7,818 nucleotides of DNA from an uncultured Bacillus sp. (GTDB taxonomy: Bacteria; Bacillota; Bacilli; Bacillales; Cytobacillaceae): contig CALCRD010000525.1 in NCBI GenBank assembly GCA_937894355.1, positions 1-7,818 on the forward strand, in the 5' to 3' direction. The notes below the pieces were generated by a model. The model had not been told where the DNA came from. It did not search any database and saw only the letters and a program-made list of their open reading frames with translations. The position numbers were made by a program, and so were the translations under genes. Below are positions 1 through 6,214 of the stretch, piece after piece; within the stretch, counting starts at the first letter, position 1; each line of letters begins with the position of its first letter.

Positions 1-123
1 TCTTATATTATGAAGAATTCTAGTTTTGAAGGGGAGTTTTTAATTGCCGGAAGCTTCATCATAATTGCAGCAGTCGCTGTAAGCTATTTCGTTTATGGGA
101 AGAAAGATATTCATTCTGTATAA
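1..123 (+). CDS. ABC-2 type transporter permease, C-terminal end (partial)
   Basis: The frame is open from base 1 to a TAA at 121-123, giving the last 40 residues of a protein cut by the window edge. It contains one hydrophobic segment (about residues 15-34) followed by the short basic tail VYGKKDIHSV. The complete permease downstream ends the same way (a final membrane helix, then FFGKRDLNV), so this is most likely a paralogous ABC-2 permease subunit. It lies 39 nt upstream of that gene on the same strand, consistent with one operon encoding a two-permease exporter. An ATP-binding subunit would be expected further upstream, outside the window. Identification rests on a short tail and on context, so the family call is moderate and no substrate can be given. 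Confidence 0.7.
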   Translation, partial: SYIMKNSSFEGEFLIAGSFIIIAAVAVSYFVYGKKDIHSV

Positions 124-162
124 ATCGATTTGCTCGAATTCGGTATTAAGGAGGGTTTGTGA

Positions 163-963
163 ATGAATGTGTTTTGGCGAGAAATTAAAGCTCATCGAAA
201 ATCGCTCATTTTTTGGAGCATTGGTGCTTTCTTGATGGTTTTATCAGGAATGGGTAAATATGAAGCATATTCGTCATCCGGTCAATCAATCAATGATTTA
301 ATGAAGGATATTCCGAAGTCGTTGAAGGCTGTATTGGGCTTTGGCGATGTCGATTTATCGACGATTAGCGGTTATTACTCGATTCTGTTTCTTTATATAT
401 TTTTGATGGCGACTATCCATGCTGCAATGTTAGGGGCGTCGATTATTGCCAAAGAGGAGCGAGACAAAACGTCAGAGTTTTTGTTTGTTAAGCCTGTTTC
501 TAGAAATACGGTGATTACAGCAAAATTGTTGGCTGCCTTCGTGAATGTAGTAATCTTTAACCTAGTCACTACTGTTTCGTTAGTTGGGATTTTGGGTAAA
601 TACAACACAGCAGGTGAGAATGTTAATGGTGACATTGCGATTACCATGTTGGGAATGTTTATCGGGCAGGTGCTGTTTATGGTGATTGGTACTGCACTGG
701 CTTCAATAAAGAGAAAGGCAAAGACGGCGGCCTCAGTTGCTACTGGTATTCTTTTGTTAACGTATTTGTTATCGATTATAATTAATTTAAATGAAAATCT
801 TGAAGTGCTAAAATATTTTACGCCATTTAAATATTTTGAAGCTGCAAATATGATGTTTGGCGGTGGAATTGAACTGGTCTATATAGTGATATCAGTTGTG
901 TTGATTGCCGTTCTTTCCGTTGTTACTTATCTATTTTTCGGAAAAAGAGATTTGAACGTCTAG
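163..963 (+). CDS. ABC-2 type transporter permease subunit
   Basis: A 266-residue integral membrane protein. Six hydrophobic segments are visible at roughly 16-32, 71-95, 120-144, 158-181, 188-208 and 236-260. The stretch after helix 2, IAKEERDKTSEFLFVKPVSR (95-114), is the cytoplasmic coupling segment typical of ABC-2 permeases of the ABC2_membrane_2 type, where E-x-x-x-T-x-E-F-L-x-x-x-P-x-S-R recurs. By family it would form the membrane channel of an exporter (drug, peptide or lipid) driven by a separate ATPase. The ATG at 163 has an excellent SD, AAGGAGGG at 148-155, seven nt upstream. The preceding gene ends 39 nt before it and looks like a paralogous permease; a methyltransferase follows 15 nt later. 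The substrate cannot be inferred. Confidence 0.88.
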   Translation: MNVFWREIKAHRKSLIFWSIGAFLMVLSGMGKYEAYSSSGQSINDLMKDIPKSLKAVLGFGDVDLSTISGYYSILFLYIFLMATIHAAMLGASIIAKEERDKTSEFLFVKPVSRNTVITAKLLAAFVNVVIFNLVTTVSLVGILGKYNTAGENVNGDIAITMLGMFIGQVLFMVIGTALASIKRKAKTAASVATGILLLTYLLSIIINLNENLEVLKYFTPFKYFEAANMMFGGGIELVYIVISVVLIAVLSVVTYLFFGKRDLNV

Positions 964-978
964 TATATTGGAGTTGAC

Positions 979-1572
979 TTGGAATTGAGTAGTTCGTTTG
1001 CCAGATGGTATGATTTTGTAATGGGTCCACTAGAACGGTGGAAGTTCCAAGGAATTCGAAAAGAATTATTGGAAAAAGCAAGTGGGAAAGTTTTAGAACT
1101 TGGATCGGGCACAGGGATTAATTTCCCCTTATACAACCAGGTAGATAGTGTTACAGCGATTGAACCAAACAAGTATATGATTGAGCAATCGATTTTAAAA
1201 AAGGAAAAGTCAGTTGTACCAATGGAAATTGTCCATACAGGAGCAGAAAGGTTGCCATTTGCTGATGGAGCATTTGATTCTGTGGTGGCGACTCTGGTTT
1301 TTTGTACGATTCCGGACGTTGATAAAGCGGTAAGTGAAATGAAAAGAGTCTGCAAATCAGATGGAAAGATCCTCTTGTTTGAACATGTGAAAATGGAAAA
1401 TCGCTTTTTAGCGAAACTACAGGACTGGTTAACTCCTTTTTGGCAAAAAATCGGTGATGGTTGTTGCTTAAACCGTGATACGATTAGTCTATTTAAATCG
1501 CATGGATTTAATCTAATTGAAGTTCGAAAATTTTATAAAGGTTTATTCATTGTTGTCGAAATGAGAAAATAG
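979..1572 (+). CDS. Class I SAM-dependent methyltransferase (METTL7/UbiE-like)
   Basis: A 197-residue soluble methyltransferase of the Methyltransf_11 type. The SAM-binding motif I is VLELGSGTGINF (38-49), the acidic end of the second strand is AIEPN (60-64), motif II lies around PFADGAFDSVVATLVFC (93-109), and the post-III region is GKILLFEHV (129-137). The C-terminal part, with W-x-x-I-G-D-G-C-x-L-N-R-D (155-167), resembles the eukaryotic METTL7 (thiol methyltransferase) group and its bacterial relatives, so a small lipophilic or thiol substrate is possible but not shown. The TTG start at 979 is preferred because the in-frame stop at 961-963 allows little room upstream, a weak SD (TTGGAG, 968-973) precedes it by 5 nt, and the first residues (SSFARWYDFVMGPLERWKF) read like the conserved start of the family. 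The alternative ATG at 1021 would remove them. It sits 15 nt after the permease gene, so probably co-transcribed. Confidence 0.85.
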   Translation: MELSSSFARWYDFVMGPLERWKFQGIRKELLEKASGKVLELGSGTGINFPLYNQVDSVTAIEPNKYMIEQSILKKEKSVVPMEIVHTGAERLPFADGAFDSVVATLVFCTIPDVDKAVSEMKRVCKSDGKILLFEHVKMENRFLAKLQDWLTPFWQKIGDGCCLNRDTISLFKSHGFNLIEVRKFYKGLFIVVEMRK

Positions 1573-1637
1573 CCGACAAATTAATAGAGGAAGTTTTAAA
1601 GTTAATATTACAGTCTTGCTCCACCACAAAAAAAGAG

Positions 1638-1678
1638 CCCCTCCTTCCTGTACGCTCTCTCGCTGTAGGAAGGAGGGG
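1638..1678. terminator. Bidirectional intrinsic terminator
   Basis: A perfect 12-bp stem, CCCCTCCTTCCT (1638-1649) with AGGAAGGAGGGG (1667-1678), closes a 17-nt loop. On the + strand it is followed by TTTT (1679-1682). On the - strand the stem is followed by TCTTTTTTT, the complement of 1628-1636, which is the stronger U-tract. It lies 65 nt after the methyltransferase stop and about 310 nt after the regulator stop, so it can end transcription from both sides. Confidence 0.88.
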
Positions 1679-1743
1679 TTTTCAAAGACAATTTCATGAA
1701 GGAAAAAGTTGCATTGGAGTGTTAAAAAGTCTGTTTTCGTAAA

Positions 1744-1757
1744 GAGAAAAGAGCCTG
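1744..1757 (+). repeat. Copy of the GAGAAAAGAGC repeat motif
   Basis: GAGAAAAGAGCCTG at 1744-1757 matches the arms of the palindrome near 6.1 kb: its complement GGCTCTTTTCTC is at 6090-6101 and GAGAAAAGAGC recurs at 6164-6174. Read on the - strand, the motif is followed within about 40 nt by a GCAACTTTTT stretch, loosely like the GTTGCTTTTT following the 6.1 kb copy. It may be a remnant of a small dispersed element. The match is short, so the relationship is tentative. Confidence 0.4.
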
Positions 1758-1788
1758 AAAAAATGAAGTTGGGAGCTTAGCATTTTTT

Positions 1789-1900
1789 AAAACAAAAAAA
1801 TTGAAATCCGCTCTTATTCGGAAAAGCTGCCGATTTGTAAGGGGTAGAACAAATCAGTACGCCAGACGAAAGGATAAAACAAGTTCAATTTTTTTGTTTT
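1789..1900. repeat. Perfect 17-bp inverted repeat enclosing two small hairpins
   Basis: AAAACAAAAAAATTGAA (1789-1805) is the exact reverse complement of TTCAATTTTTTTGTTTT (1884-1900), with 78 nt between. Inside are TCCG/CGGA (1807-1810 with 1819-1822, 8-nt loop) and GATTTGT/ACAAATC (1832-1838 with 1849-1855, 10-nt loop). Transcribed from either strand this could fold into a three-way-junction-like shape with a U-rich 3' arm. It could be a structured RNA, a small inverted-repeat element, or an additional transcription terminator for the regulator gene. It does not match a riboswitch class I recognise, and no target-site duplication is obvious. Confidence 0.5.
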
Positions 1901-1955
1901 GACAGGTCAAAGGGGCGCTATCACTCCCCAACTCATTTTAGTGCATAAGCACCCA

Positions 1956-1981
1956 TGAAGGTATCAACTTTGATACCCTCA
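1956..1981 (-). terminator. Hairpin just after the regulator stop codon
   Basis: GGTATCAA (1960-1967) pairs with TTGATACC (1970-1977), and after one A-C mismatch TGA (1956-1958) pairs with TCA (1979-1981). The hairpin starts 7 nt beyond the regulator stop. No T-run follows on the - strand, so it is more likely a 3'-end stabilising hairpin or weak terminator than a complete intrinsic terminator. Confidence 0.4.
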
Positions 1982-1988
1982 AAGCTAC

Positions 1989-3884
1989 TTACACTTTTTC
2001 TCTTAATTCCTTTTTCATCTTTCTCCAAAGGGTGGTCCGACTAATTCCTAATAGTTCGGCCGCCTTTTCTCGATTGCCATCTGACTGAATAAGTGCAGTT
2101 TCAATAAGCTCAGATTCATCAAGCAACAGATTTTTTCGATTATAATTAGAGGGAGAGGCAGAAAGGCTTGGAAACAAAGCCGTGTTTAAAATTTCTTGGA
2201 TGGAATCATCTGTTAGTTTTTCACCTTGGCAAAGAACGAGGAATCGTTCAGCAACATTTTCTAATTCACGTACATTGCCTGGCCAATGGTAGGAATCTAG
2301 TAATTCTAAATTGATTCGGTCAAATGTAGTTGGTAAGTGATTTTTACTCATTATGAAATGATGAAATAACTTGGCAATATCCTCGGTTCTTTTCCTAAGT
2401 GGCGGAAGGTAAAGCTGTAGGACACTTATCCTAAAATATAAATCTTCCCTGAACGTGCCCTCTTTGACACAGTCTAGTAAATTTTTATTTGACGCAGCAA
2501 TAATACGGACATTTATTGGAATAACTTGGTCTCCGCCAATCCGAACAATTTCTTTTTCTTGAAGGACGCGTAGGAGTCTCGATTGAAGATGTAGGGGTAA
2601 TTCACTTATCTCGTCTAGAAAAATGGTACCCTGATGCGCTAATTCAAATAATCCTACTTTTCCGCCTTTTTTCGCTCCGGTAAATGAACCTTCCTCGTAA
2701 CCAAACAGTTCACTATCAATCAGGCTTTCTGGTAAAGCTGCACAGTTCACCGCTACAAATGGTTGGAGATTTCGGGAACTGGTACTATGTATGCTTTGGG
2801 CAAATAACTCTTTTCCGGTTCCAGATTCTCCGTGGATTAGGATAGAAGAATGGGCATGACTAAATTTTTTTGCCTGCTGGATGGTGTCTTTGATGGTTTT
2901 ACTTGTGCCGATAATATCTTCATAACTATAATTTGCCACCATCGGTTTTTGGGTAATATTCTTACGGATTTTTTGCTCTTTTTCCTGTAATTTAATGACA
3001 TCGTCTAAAGCGATTAGATGCCCCATATTTTCTCCATGTAAAATTACTGGCATGATATCGGCCATAATCTTTTGGTTATTGTGTTCGAAGATCAGGTTAT
3101 ATTGCGGTTCATTCCATTTTGAAACAGGGTCTTTTGAAGTGATATTGGGAATAATTTCGGCAATTTTTTTATCCTGCGCTTGATTAATGTTAATTCCCAG
3201 GAGACGCTCAGTGACCTTATTTATTGTTTGGATTCTAGAATCAGAATCAGTAGAAATAATGCCACTACGGTTTAAGTTGACCATAGTTTTGAACAGGGTC
3301 AAGGACTCTAGCTCTGTTCGATACACTTTTAGAATATTGATGGCGTCTAAGATGGCATTCCCCATTGCCCTGTGAGTGTAATAGAAGATTCCATTCATTC
3401 CTAATTGTCGAGCGGCGTTACAAACCCAACTCCCCCCTACAACATTCATAATTCCTTCACTTCGTAAGTGTTCTAAAATATTATAGGCATCCTGAATATC
3501 ATTAAAATGGATTTGTCTAATCTTCACTTTTAGTAGTGAAGAGACTGCAGATAATTCTTTGATATCTTCGCCAAAATTCATGATAACGGTTTCATTTGTT
3601 CCCATATTCTTAATGATCTCTAATAAATCAAATCCACTCATTTTCACCGGAATAATTAAATTGGTAAGAGCTTGTTTTAGTGAAATGGCACTCCGATCAC
3701 CGCTAACCACGATGGTTGCTGGATCAAAAAAGGATTGTAAATCACGAATGGAATCGGGAGAACTGAGAAATTTCAGTGGCAGTTCAGTTATTTCGTATTT
3801 TACCCAATGGGGAATATCAATTAGAAGATCCCGAGCAAGTTCGGAAAATGGGGGGTACCCAACAATAGCAATTTTAGGTTGCAT
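1989..3884 (-). CDS. Sigma-54-dependent transcriptional activator, PrpR_N type
   Basis: A 631-residue bacterial enhancer-binding protein. The N-terminal ~190 residues resemble the PrpR_N sensor domain (KIAIVGYPPFSELARDL near the start; GIMNVVGGSWVCNAARQLGM at 144-163). A PAS-like region covers about 195-300, and a short helical linker leads to the AAA+ domain at about 320-555. Visible there are Walker A GESGTGKE (352-359), the sigma-54 contact loop GSFTGA (399-404; the usual form is GAFTGA), Walker B TIFLDE (420-425) and the FREDLYFR region with arginine-finger candidates (478-485). The C-terminal Fis-type helix-turn-helix is REKAAELLGISRTTLWRKMK (605-624). By family it binds an upstream enhancer and uses ATP to open sigma-54 promoters on sensing a small ligand. 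The start at 3884 is chosen because AAGGAG (3893-3898) lies 8 nt upstream and a sigma-A promoter lies at 3951-3979; the ATG at 3983 lies upstream of that promoter. It is divergent from the acyl-CoA dehydrogenase, its probable target. Confidence 0.93.
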   Translation of the reverse strand: MQPKIAIVGYPPFSELARDLLIDIPHWVKYEITELPLKFLSSPDSIRDLQSFFDPATIVVSGDRSAISLKQALTNLIIPVKMSGFDLLEIIKNMGTNETVIMNFGEDIKELSAVSSLLKVKIRQIHFNDIQDAYNILEHLRSEGIMNVVGGSWVCNAARQLGMNGIFYYTHRAMGNAILDAINILKVYRTELESLTLFKTMVNLNRSGIISTDSDSRIQTINKVTERLLGININQAQDKKIAEIIPNITSKDPVSKWNEPQYNLIFEHNNQKIMADIMPVILHGENMGHLIALDDVIKLQEKEQKIRKNITQKPMVANYSYEDIIGTSKTIKDTIQQAKKFSHAHSSILIHGESGTGKELFAQSIHSTSSRNLQPFVAVNCAALPESLIDSELFGYEEGSFTGAKKGGKVGLFELAHQGTIFLDEISELPLHLQSRLLRVLQEKEIVRIGGDQVIPINVRIIAASNKNLLDCVKEGTFREDLYFRISVLQLYLPPLRKRTEDIAKLFHHFIMSKNHLPTTFDRINLELLDSYHWPGNVRELENVAERFLVLCQGEKLTDDSIQEILNTALFPSLSASPSNYNRKNLLLDESELIETALIQSDGNREKAAELLGISRTTLWRKMKKELREKV

Positions 3885-3950
3885 TATTTTTTCTCCTTTT
3901 TTGACATTTAGAAAATATTGAATATTCTGAAATTTATTGAACTTAGATTT

Positions 3951-3979
3951 ATTATGAAACCGAAAAATAGAATTGTCAA
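3951..3979 (-). promoter_or_regulatory. Sigma-A promoter of the regulator gene
   Basis: On the - strand a perfect -35 TTGACA (3979-3974) is separated by 17 nt from CATAAT (3956-3951), five of six matches to TATAAT. Transcription would start near 3944 and give a leader of about 60 nt before the ATG at 3884. This suggests constitutive vegetative expression of the activator and supports the shorter gene start. Confidence 0.75.
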
Positions 3980-4080
3980 TCAAAAAATCCTATTATTAAG
4001 GTTTTTATATGGGTTTTATACTCTTTGGGTTGTTAACTGTTATTCTGACGAACCGAAGTGAACTGCCTTTTTATGGAACA

Positions 4081-4119
4081 TTGAAACAATTGAAACAATT
4101 ATTTGTTTCAATTTGAAAC
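4081..4119. promoter_or_regulatory. Upstream activating sequence: TTGAAAC half-site array
   Basis: TTGAAACAA occurs twice in tandem (4081-4089, 4090-4098), followed by its reverse complement TTGTTTCAA (4103-4111) and a further TTGAAAC (4113-4119). The middle pair forms a perfect 11-bp dyad, AATTGAAACAA and TTGTTTCAATT, with a 4-nt spacer, centred near 4100. That is about 74 nt upstream of the -24 element and about 98 nt upstream of the predicted transcription start, the usual distance for a sigma-54 enhancer. The dyad suits a dimeric Fis-type HTH, so the divergent activator is its likely ligand. Confidence 0.75.
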
Positions 4120-4171
4120 GTAAGAATGGGTTTACTAGATTTGAAAGTTGTTAATTAGCTAGTTTTTACAG

Positions 4172-4188
4172 TTGGCATGGAAATTGCA
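4172..4188 (+). promoter_or_regulatory. Sigma-54 (-24/-12) promoter of the acyl-CoA dehydrogenase gene
   Basis: TTGGCATGGAAATTGCA matches the sigma-54 consensus TTGGCAC-N5-TTGCW at all but one position. The invariant GG (4174-4175) and GC (4186-4187) have the obligatory 10 nt between them. Transcription should start near 4199, about 100 nt before the SD-preceded TTG at 4299. With the enhancer array upstream and the sigma-54 activator encoded next door, this is a well-supported promoter. Confidence 0.88.
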
Positions 4189-4298
4189 ACATAGTTTTTT
4201 TATTCAATATATGAGGGGTGACTATATTTACTAATTTGGTAAGACTTAGTTATTGAGCGAATGATTACAGCTTTTCTTTAAATAAGGGAGGAATCATT

Positions 4299-4412
4299 TT
4301 GAGTAAAGTTAGTAGTTTTGTTGAAGAGACTGGAGGCAGCTTTCTAATTTCTGGGAATTTTGAGCAAAACCACAGAAGAGTTTGTCCATCGGGAAATTAC
4401 CTCGCTTGGTGA
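4299..4412 (+). pseudogene. Out-of-frame N-terminal segment of the acyl-CoA dehydrogenase
   Basis: A TTG at 4299 has an excellent SD (AAGGGAGGA, 4284-4292; GGAGG core 7 nt from the start). It opens MSKVSSFVEETGGSFLIS, which reads like the N-terminus of Bacillus FadE-type acyl-CoA dehydrogenases, where a GGSF motif occurs near the start. After about 20 residues the frame no longer looks like the family and ends at a TGA (4410-4412). The remainder of the enzyme continues in the +1 frame, and the two join somewhere around 4344-4366. Translation initiated at this natural site would therefore give a 37-residue peptide unless the ribosome shifts frame. Confidence 0.65.
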
Positions 4413-6042
4413 AGTAGCCAATCAATTAAACTATCAATTATCGAAAGACCTTGTAAAAAAGGCAGGTGATGTCGGTCTTTTAGGTGCTTGCCTCCCTGTA
4501 GAATATGGCGGTTTGGGGCTTGACGGAATTCGGTTTGCCATTCTCAAAGAGCATCTCAATCTAGGTGCATCTTCGATGACTGCTACAATCGGCGGTCAAA
4601 TGGGAATTGGCATGTTACCAATAATTTTCTTTGGTACACCAGAACAGCGGCAAAAATATTTGCCTCAATTAGAATCTGGAACTATTACTACAGCTTTTGC
4701 GTTAACTGAACCGTCTTCGGGAACTGATGCTTCGAGTATAAAAACAACCGCAGTGCTGTCGGAGGATGGAAAATATTATATTTTAAATGGAAATAAAGTA
4801 TTTATTACCAATGCTGGTTTTGCTGACATATTCGTTGTTTTTGCAAAAATCAATGGCGCTGACTTTAGTGCATTTATCATCGAAAGAAATTCAAAGGGCT
4901 TAACAATTGGGCCTGAAGAGAAAAAGATGGGGCTTAAAGCATCCTCCACTTGTTCGATTTCCTTTGAGGACGTTAAAGTTCCAGTCGAGAATTTGTTAGG
5001 AAAAGCTGGCCAAGGACATCGTTTTGCTTTTAATGCCTTAAATTTTGGTCGCTTGTCAGTTGGAGCTGGCTGTCTAGGAAACAGTAAGCATGCTCTAGAT
5101 TGTAGTGCAAAGTATGCAAATCAAAGAATTCAATTTGGGCAAAAAATTGCTTCATTCCCATTGATTGGAAAGAAATTAGCAGACATCAATACCCAAATTT
5201 ATGCTTTAGAAAGCTTGGTTTATCGTACTGCTGGAGTTTTTGATAAGAAATTAGCTGAAATCGATTTCAATGATCCCAACCTAGAAACCAATTCTCGTAA
5301 AGCGATTGGTGAATTTATGATCGAATGTTCCATTAATAAAGTCTTTGGTTCGGAGACCTTGGACTTTGCAGCTGATGAAGGGTTGCAGGTTCATGGAGGA
5401 TACGGCTATATGCAGGAATATGAAATTGAATCCATCTACCGTGACTCAAGAATTAAGCGTATTTTCGAAGGCACCAATGAAATGAACCGTTTATTTATTA
5501 CCAAAACTTTGATCAAACGTCTAGCAAAAGGGCAATTCCCAGAATTGCAACAAGCCTTGGATAAAAGTGAGGACGAATTAAAAAATAGTTCATTTAGCGC
5601 TCACTTCAATAATGTCTTGGATCATGAAGTCCAGCTATTGGAGAAGCTCAAAAAGATATATCATTTCAGTTTAGCAAAAGCGATGCAAAAATATGGGCCA
5701 AGCTTGGAGCATGAACAGGAAATTTGCAGTGATTTAGCTGATATAGCGATTCAAATTTACGCAATTGAAAGTGTTCTGCTTAGGACTAAAAAATTAATTG
5801 AGCTTAAGGGTGAAGAAAAGGTAGAGAATGCCATTAATATGGCCATATCCTTCATTCATAATGCTTTCGAGCAAAGTATTGGTTTTGCCAAAACAAGTTT
5901 ATGCACCATCAGCACGGGTGAGGAACTAAATAATAGTCTTTACCTACTACAAGGTGTATCTCGGAAACTACCAATAAACCCAGTCGAGTTACAGCGGAAA
6001 ATTGCAGAAAAAGTAGTGGAAGCAGAGAAATACGTAATTTAA
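4360..6042 (+). CDS. Acyl-CoA dehydrogenase, FadE/VLCAD type, N-terminus disrupted
   Basis: FAD-dependent enzyme that would oxidise acyl-CoA to trans-2-enoyl-CoA, the first step of beta-oxidation. The 560 residues visible include the first acyl-CoA dehydrogenase signature ALTEPSSGTDASS (114-126), the second around QVHGGYGYMQEYEIESIYRD (343-362), and the catalytic-base position E370 in RIFEGTNE (367-374). The ~180-residue C-terminal extension after the catalytic domain is the form found in Bacillus FadE and VLCAD rather than short-chain enzymes. The TTG at 4360 is only the first start-like codon after an in-frame TAA at 4345; it has no SD at normal distance (GGAGG at 4332-4336 is 23 nt away). 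The real SD and TTG (4284-4301) lead into a different frame. Relative to Bacillus FadE as I recall it, about 24 residues between GGSF and KTTE are replaced by 22 nt, suggesting a ~50-nt deletion. The rest of the frame is intact, so the lesion is recent, tolerated, or a sequence error. Confidence 0.88.
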   Translation: MSKTTEEFVHREITSLGEVANQLNYQLSKDLVKKAGDVGLLGACLPVEYGGLGLDGIRFAILKEHLNLGASSMTATIGGQMGIGMLPIIFFGTPEQRQKYLPQLESGTITTAFALTEPSSGTDASSIKTTAVLSEDGKYYILNGNKVFITNAGFADIFVVFAKINGADFSAFIIERNSKGLTIGPEEKKMGLKASSTCSISFEDVKVPVENLLGKAGQGHRFAFNALNFGRLSVGAGCLGNSKHALDCSAKYANQRIQFGQKIASFPLIGKKLADINTQIYALESLVYRTAGVFDKKLAEIDFNDPNLETNSRKAIGEFMIECSINKVFGSETLDFAADEGLQVHGGYGYMQEYEIESIYRDSRIKRIFEGTNEMNRLFITKTLIKRLAKGQFPELQQALDKSEDELKNSSFSAHFNNVLDHEVQLLEKLKKIYHFSLAKAMQKYGPSLEHEQEICSDLADIAIQIYAIESVLLRTKKLIELKGEEKVENAINMAISFIHNAFEQSIGFAKTSLCTISTGEELNNSLYLLQGVSRKLPINPVELQRKIAEKVVEAEKYVI

Positions 6043-6088
6043 TCGTCAATGTAAGTAAAATGTCTATCCAAAGTGTTTATTTTTACAA

Positions 6089-6176
6089 AGGCTCTTTTCT
6101 CAAACATTGTTGCTTTTTAAGATGAGAATGAAGTGATTAGACAGTAAAACAGCAAACATTTATGAGAAAAGAGCTT
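6089..6176. repeat. Imperfect 88-nt palindrome, MITE-like
   Basis: GCTCTTTTCTCA (6091-6102) is the exact reverse complement of TGAGAAAAGAGC (6163-6174). The pairing continues imperfectly inward: TTGTTGCTTTTT after the left arm against the complement of AAAACAGCAAACA before the right arm. No transposase or useful ORF is inside. It lies about 47 nt after the dehydrogenase stop. The arm motif recurs at 1744-1757. It may be a dispersed miniature inverted-repeat element or a long RNA hairpin ending the dehydrogenase transcript, although no T-run follows the right arm. Confidence 0.55.
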
Positions 6177-6214
6177 GCAAATTAACTTTCAAGCTACAAA
6201 ATAGCTGCTATCAC

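Larger units (their letters stand above)
1573..1988. other. Non-coding region between convergent genes
   Basis: This 416-nt gap separates the convergent methyltransferase and regulator genes. I find no plausible protein-coding gene in it. It holds a strong bidirectional terminator (1638-1678), a copy of a GAGAAAAGAGC motif shared with the 6.1 kb palindrome (1744-1757), a 17-bp inverted repeat with internal hairpins (1789-1900) and a hairpin beside the regulator stop codon (1956-1981), each listed separately. Confidence 0.7.
3885..4298. other. Divergent control region between regulator and acyl-CoA dehydrogenase
   Basis: A 414-nt intergenic region with no coding potential that I can support. 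From left to right it contains the regulator's SD and 5' leader, its sigma-A promoter, about 100 nt without recognised sites, the TTGAAAC half-site array, a sigma-54 promoter, and a roughly 100-nt leader with the SD AAGGGAGGA (4284-4292) of the dehydrogenase. The individual sites are listed separately. Confidence 0.8.

Noticed and set aside
393..1355. Open frames on the - strand opposite the permease and the methyltransferase
   Set aside because: They mirror well-supported genes and have no family resemblance or SD.
2995..3921. Open frames of 62-120 codons on the + strand opposite the regulator gene
   Set aside because: They are antisense to a clear multidomain gene, lack ribosome binding sites and give no recognisable protein.
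3885..3983. Longer regulator start at an ATG at 3983, adding 33 residues
   Set aside because: The added residues look like translated AT-rich leader. The ATG at 3884 has an AAGGAG 8 nt upstream and begins right at the PrpR_N domain. The ATG at 3983 lies upstream of the sigma-A promoter whose start is predicted near 3944.
4344..4366. Programmed +1 frameshift as the main explanation for the split dehydrogenase frame
   Set aside because: There is no in-frame stop at the shift point and no SD-like stimulator at the right distance as in prfB, and the joined protein would still lack about 17 residues of the family. A deletion explains both; the shift is kept only as an alternative.
6160..6190. Possible -12 element (TTGCA at 6175-6179) for a second sigma-54 promoter before the SDR gene
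   Set aside because: No GG lies at the required upstream spacing and no enhancer-like TTGAAAC sites are nearby.
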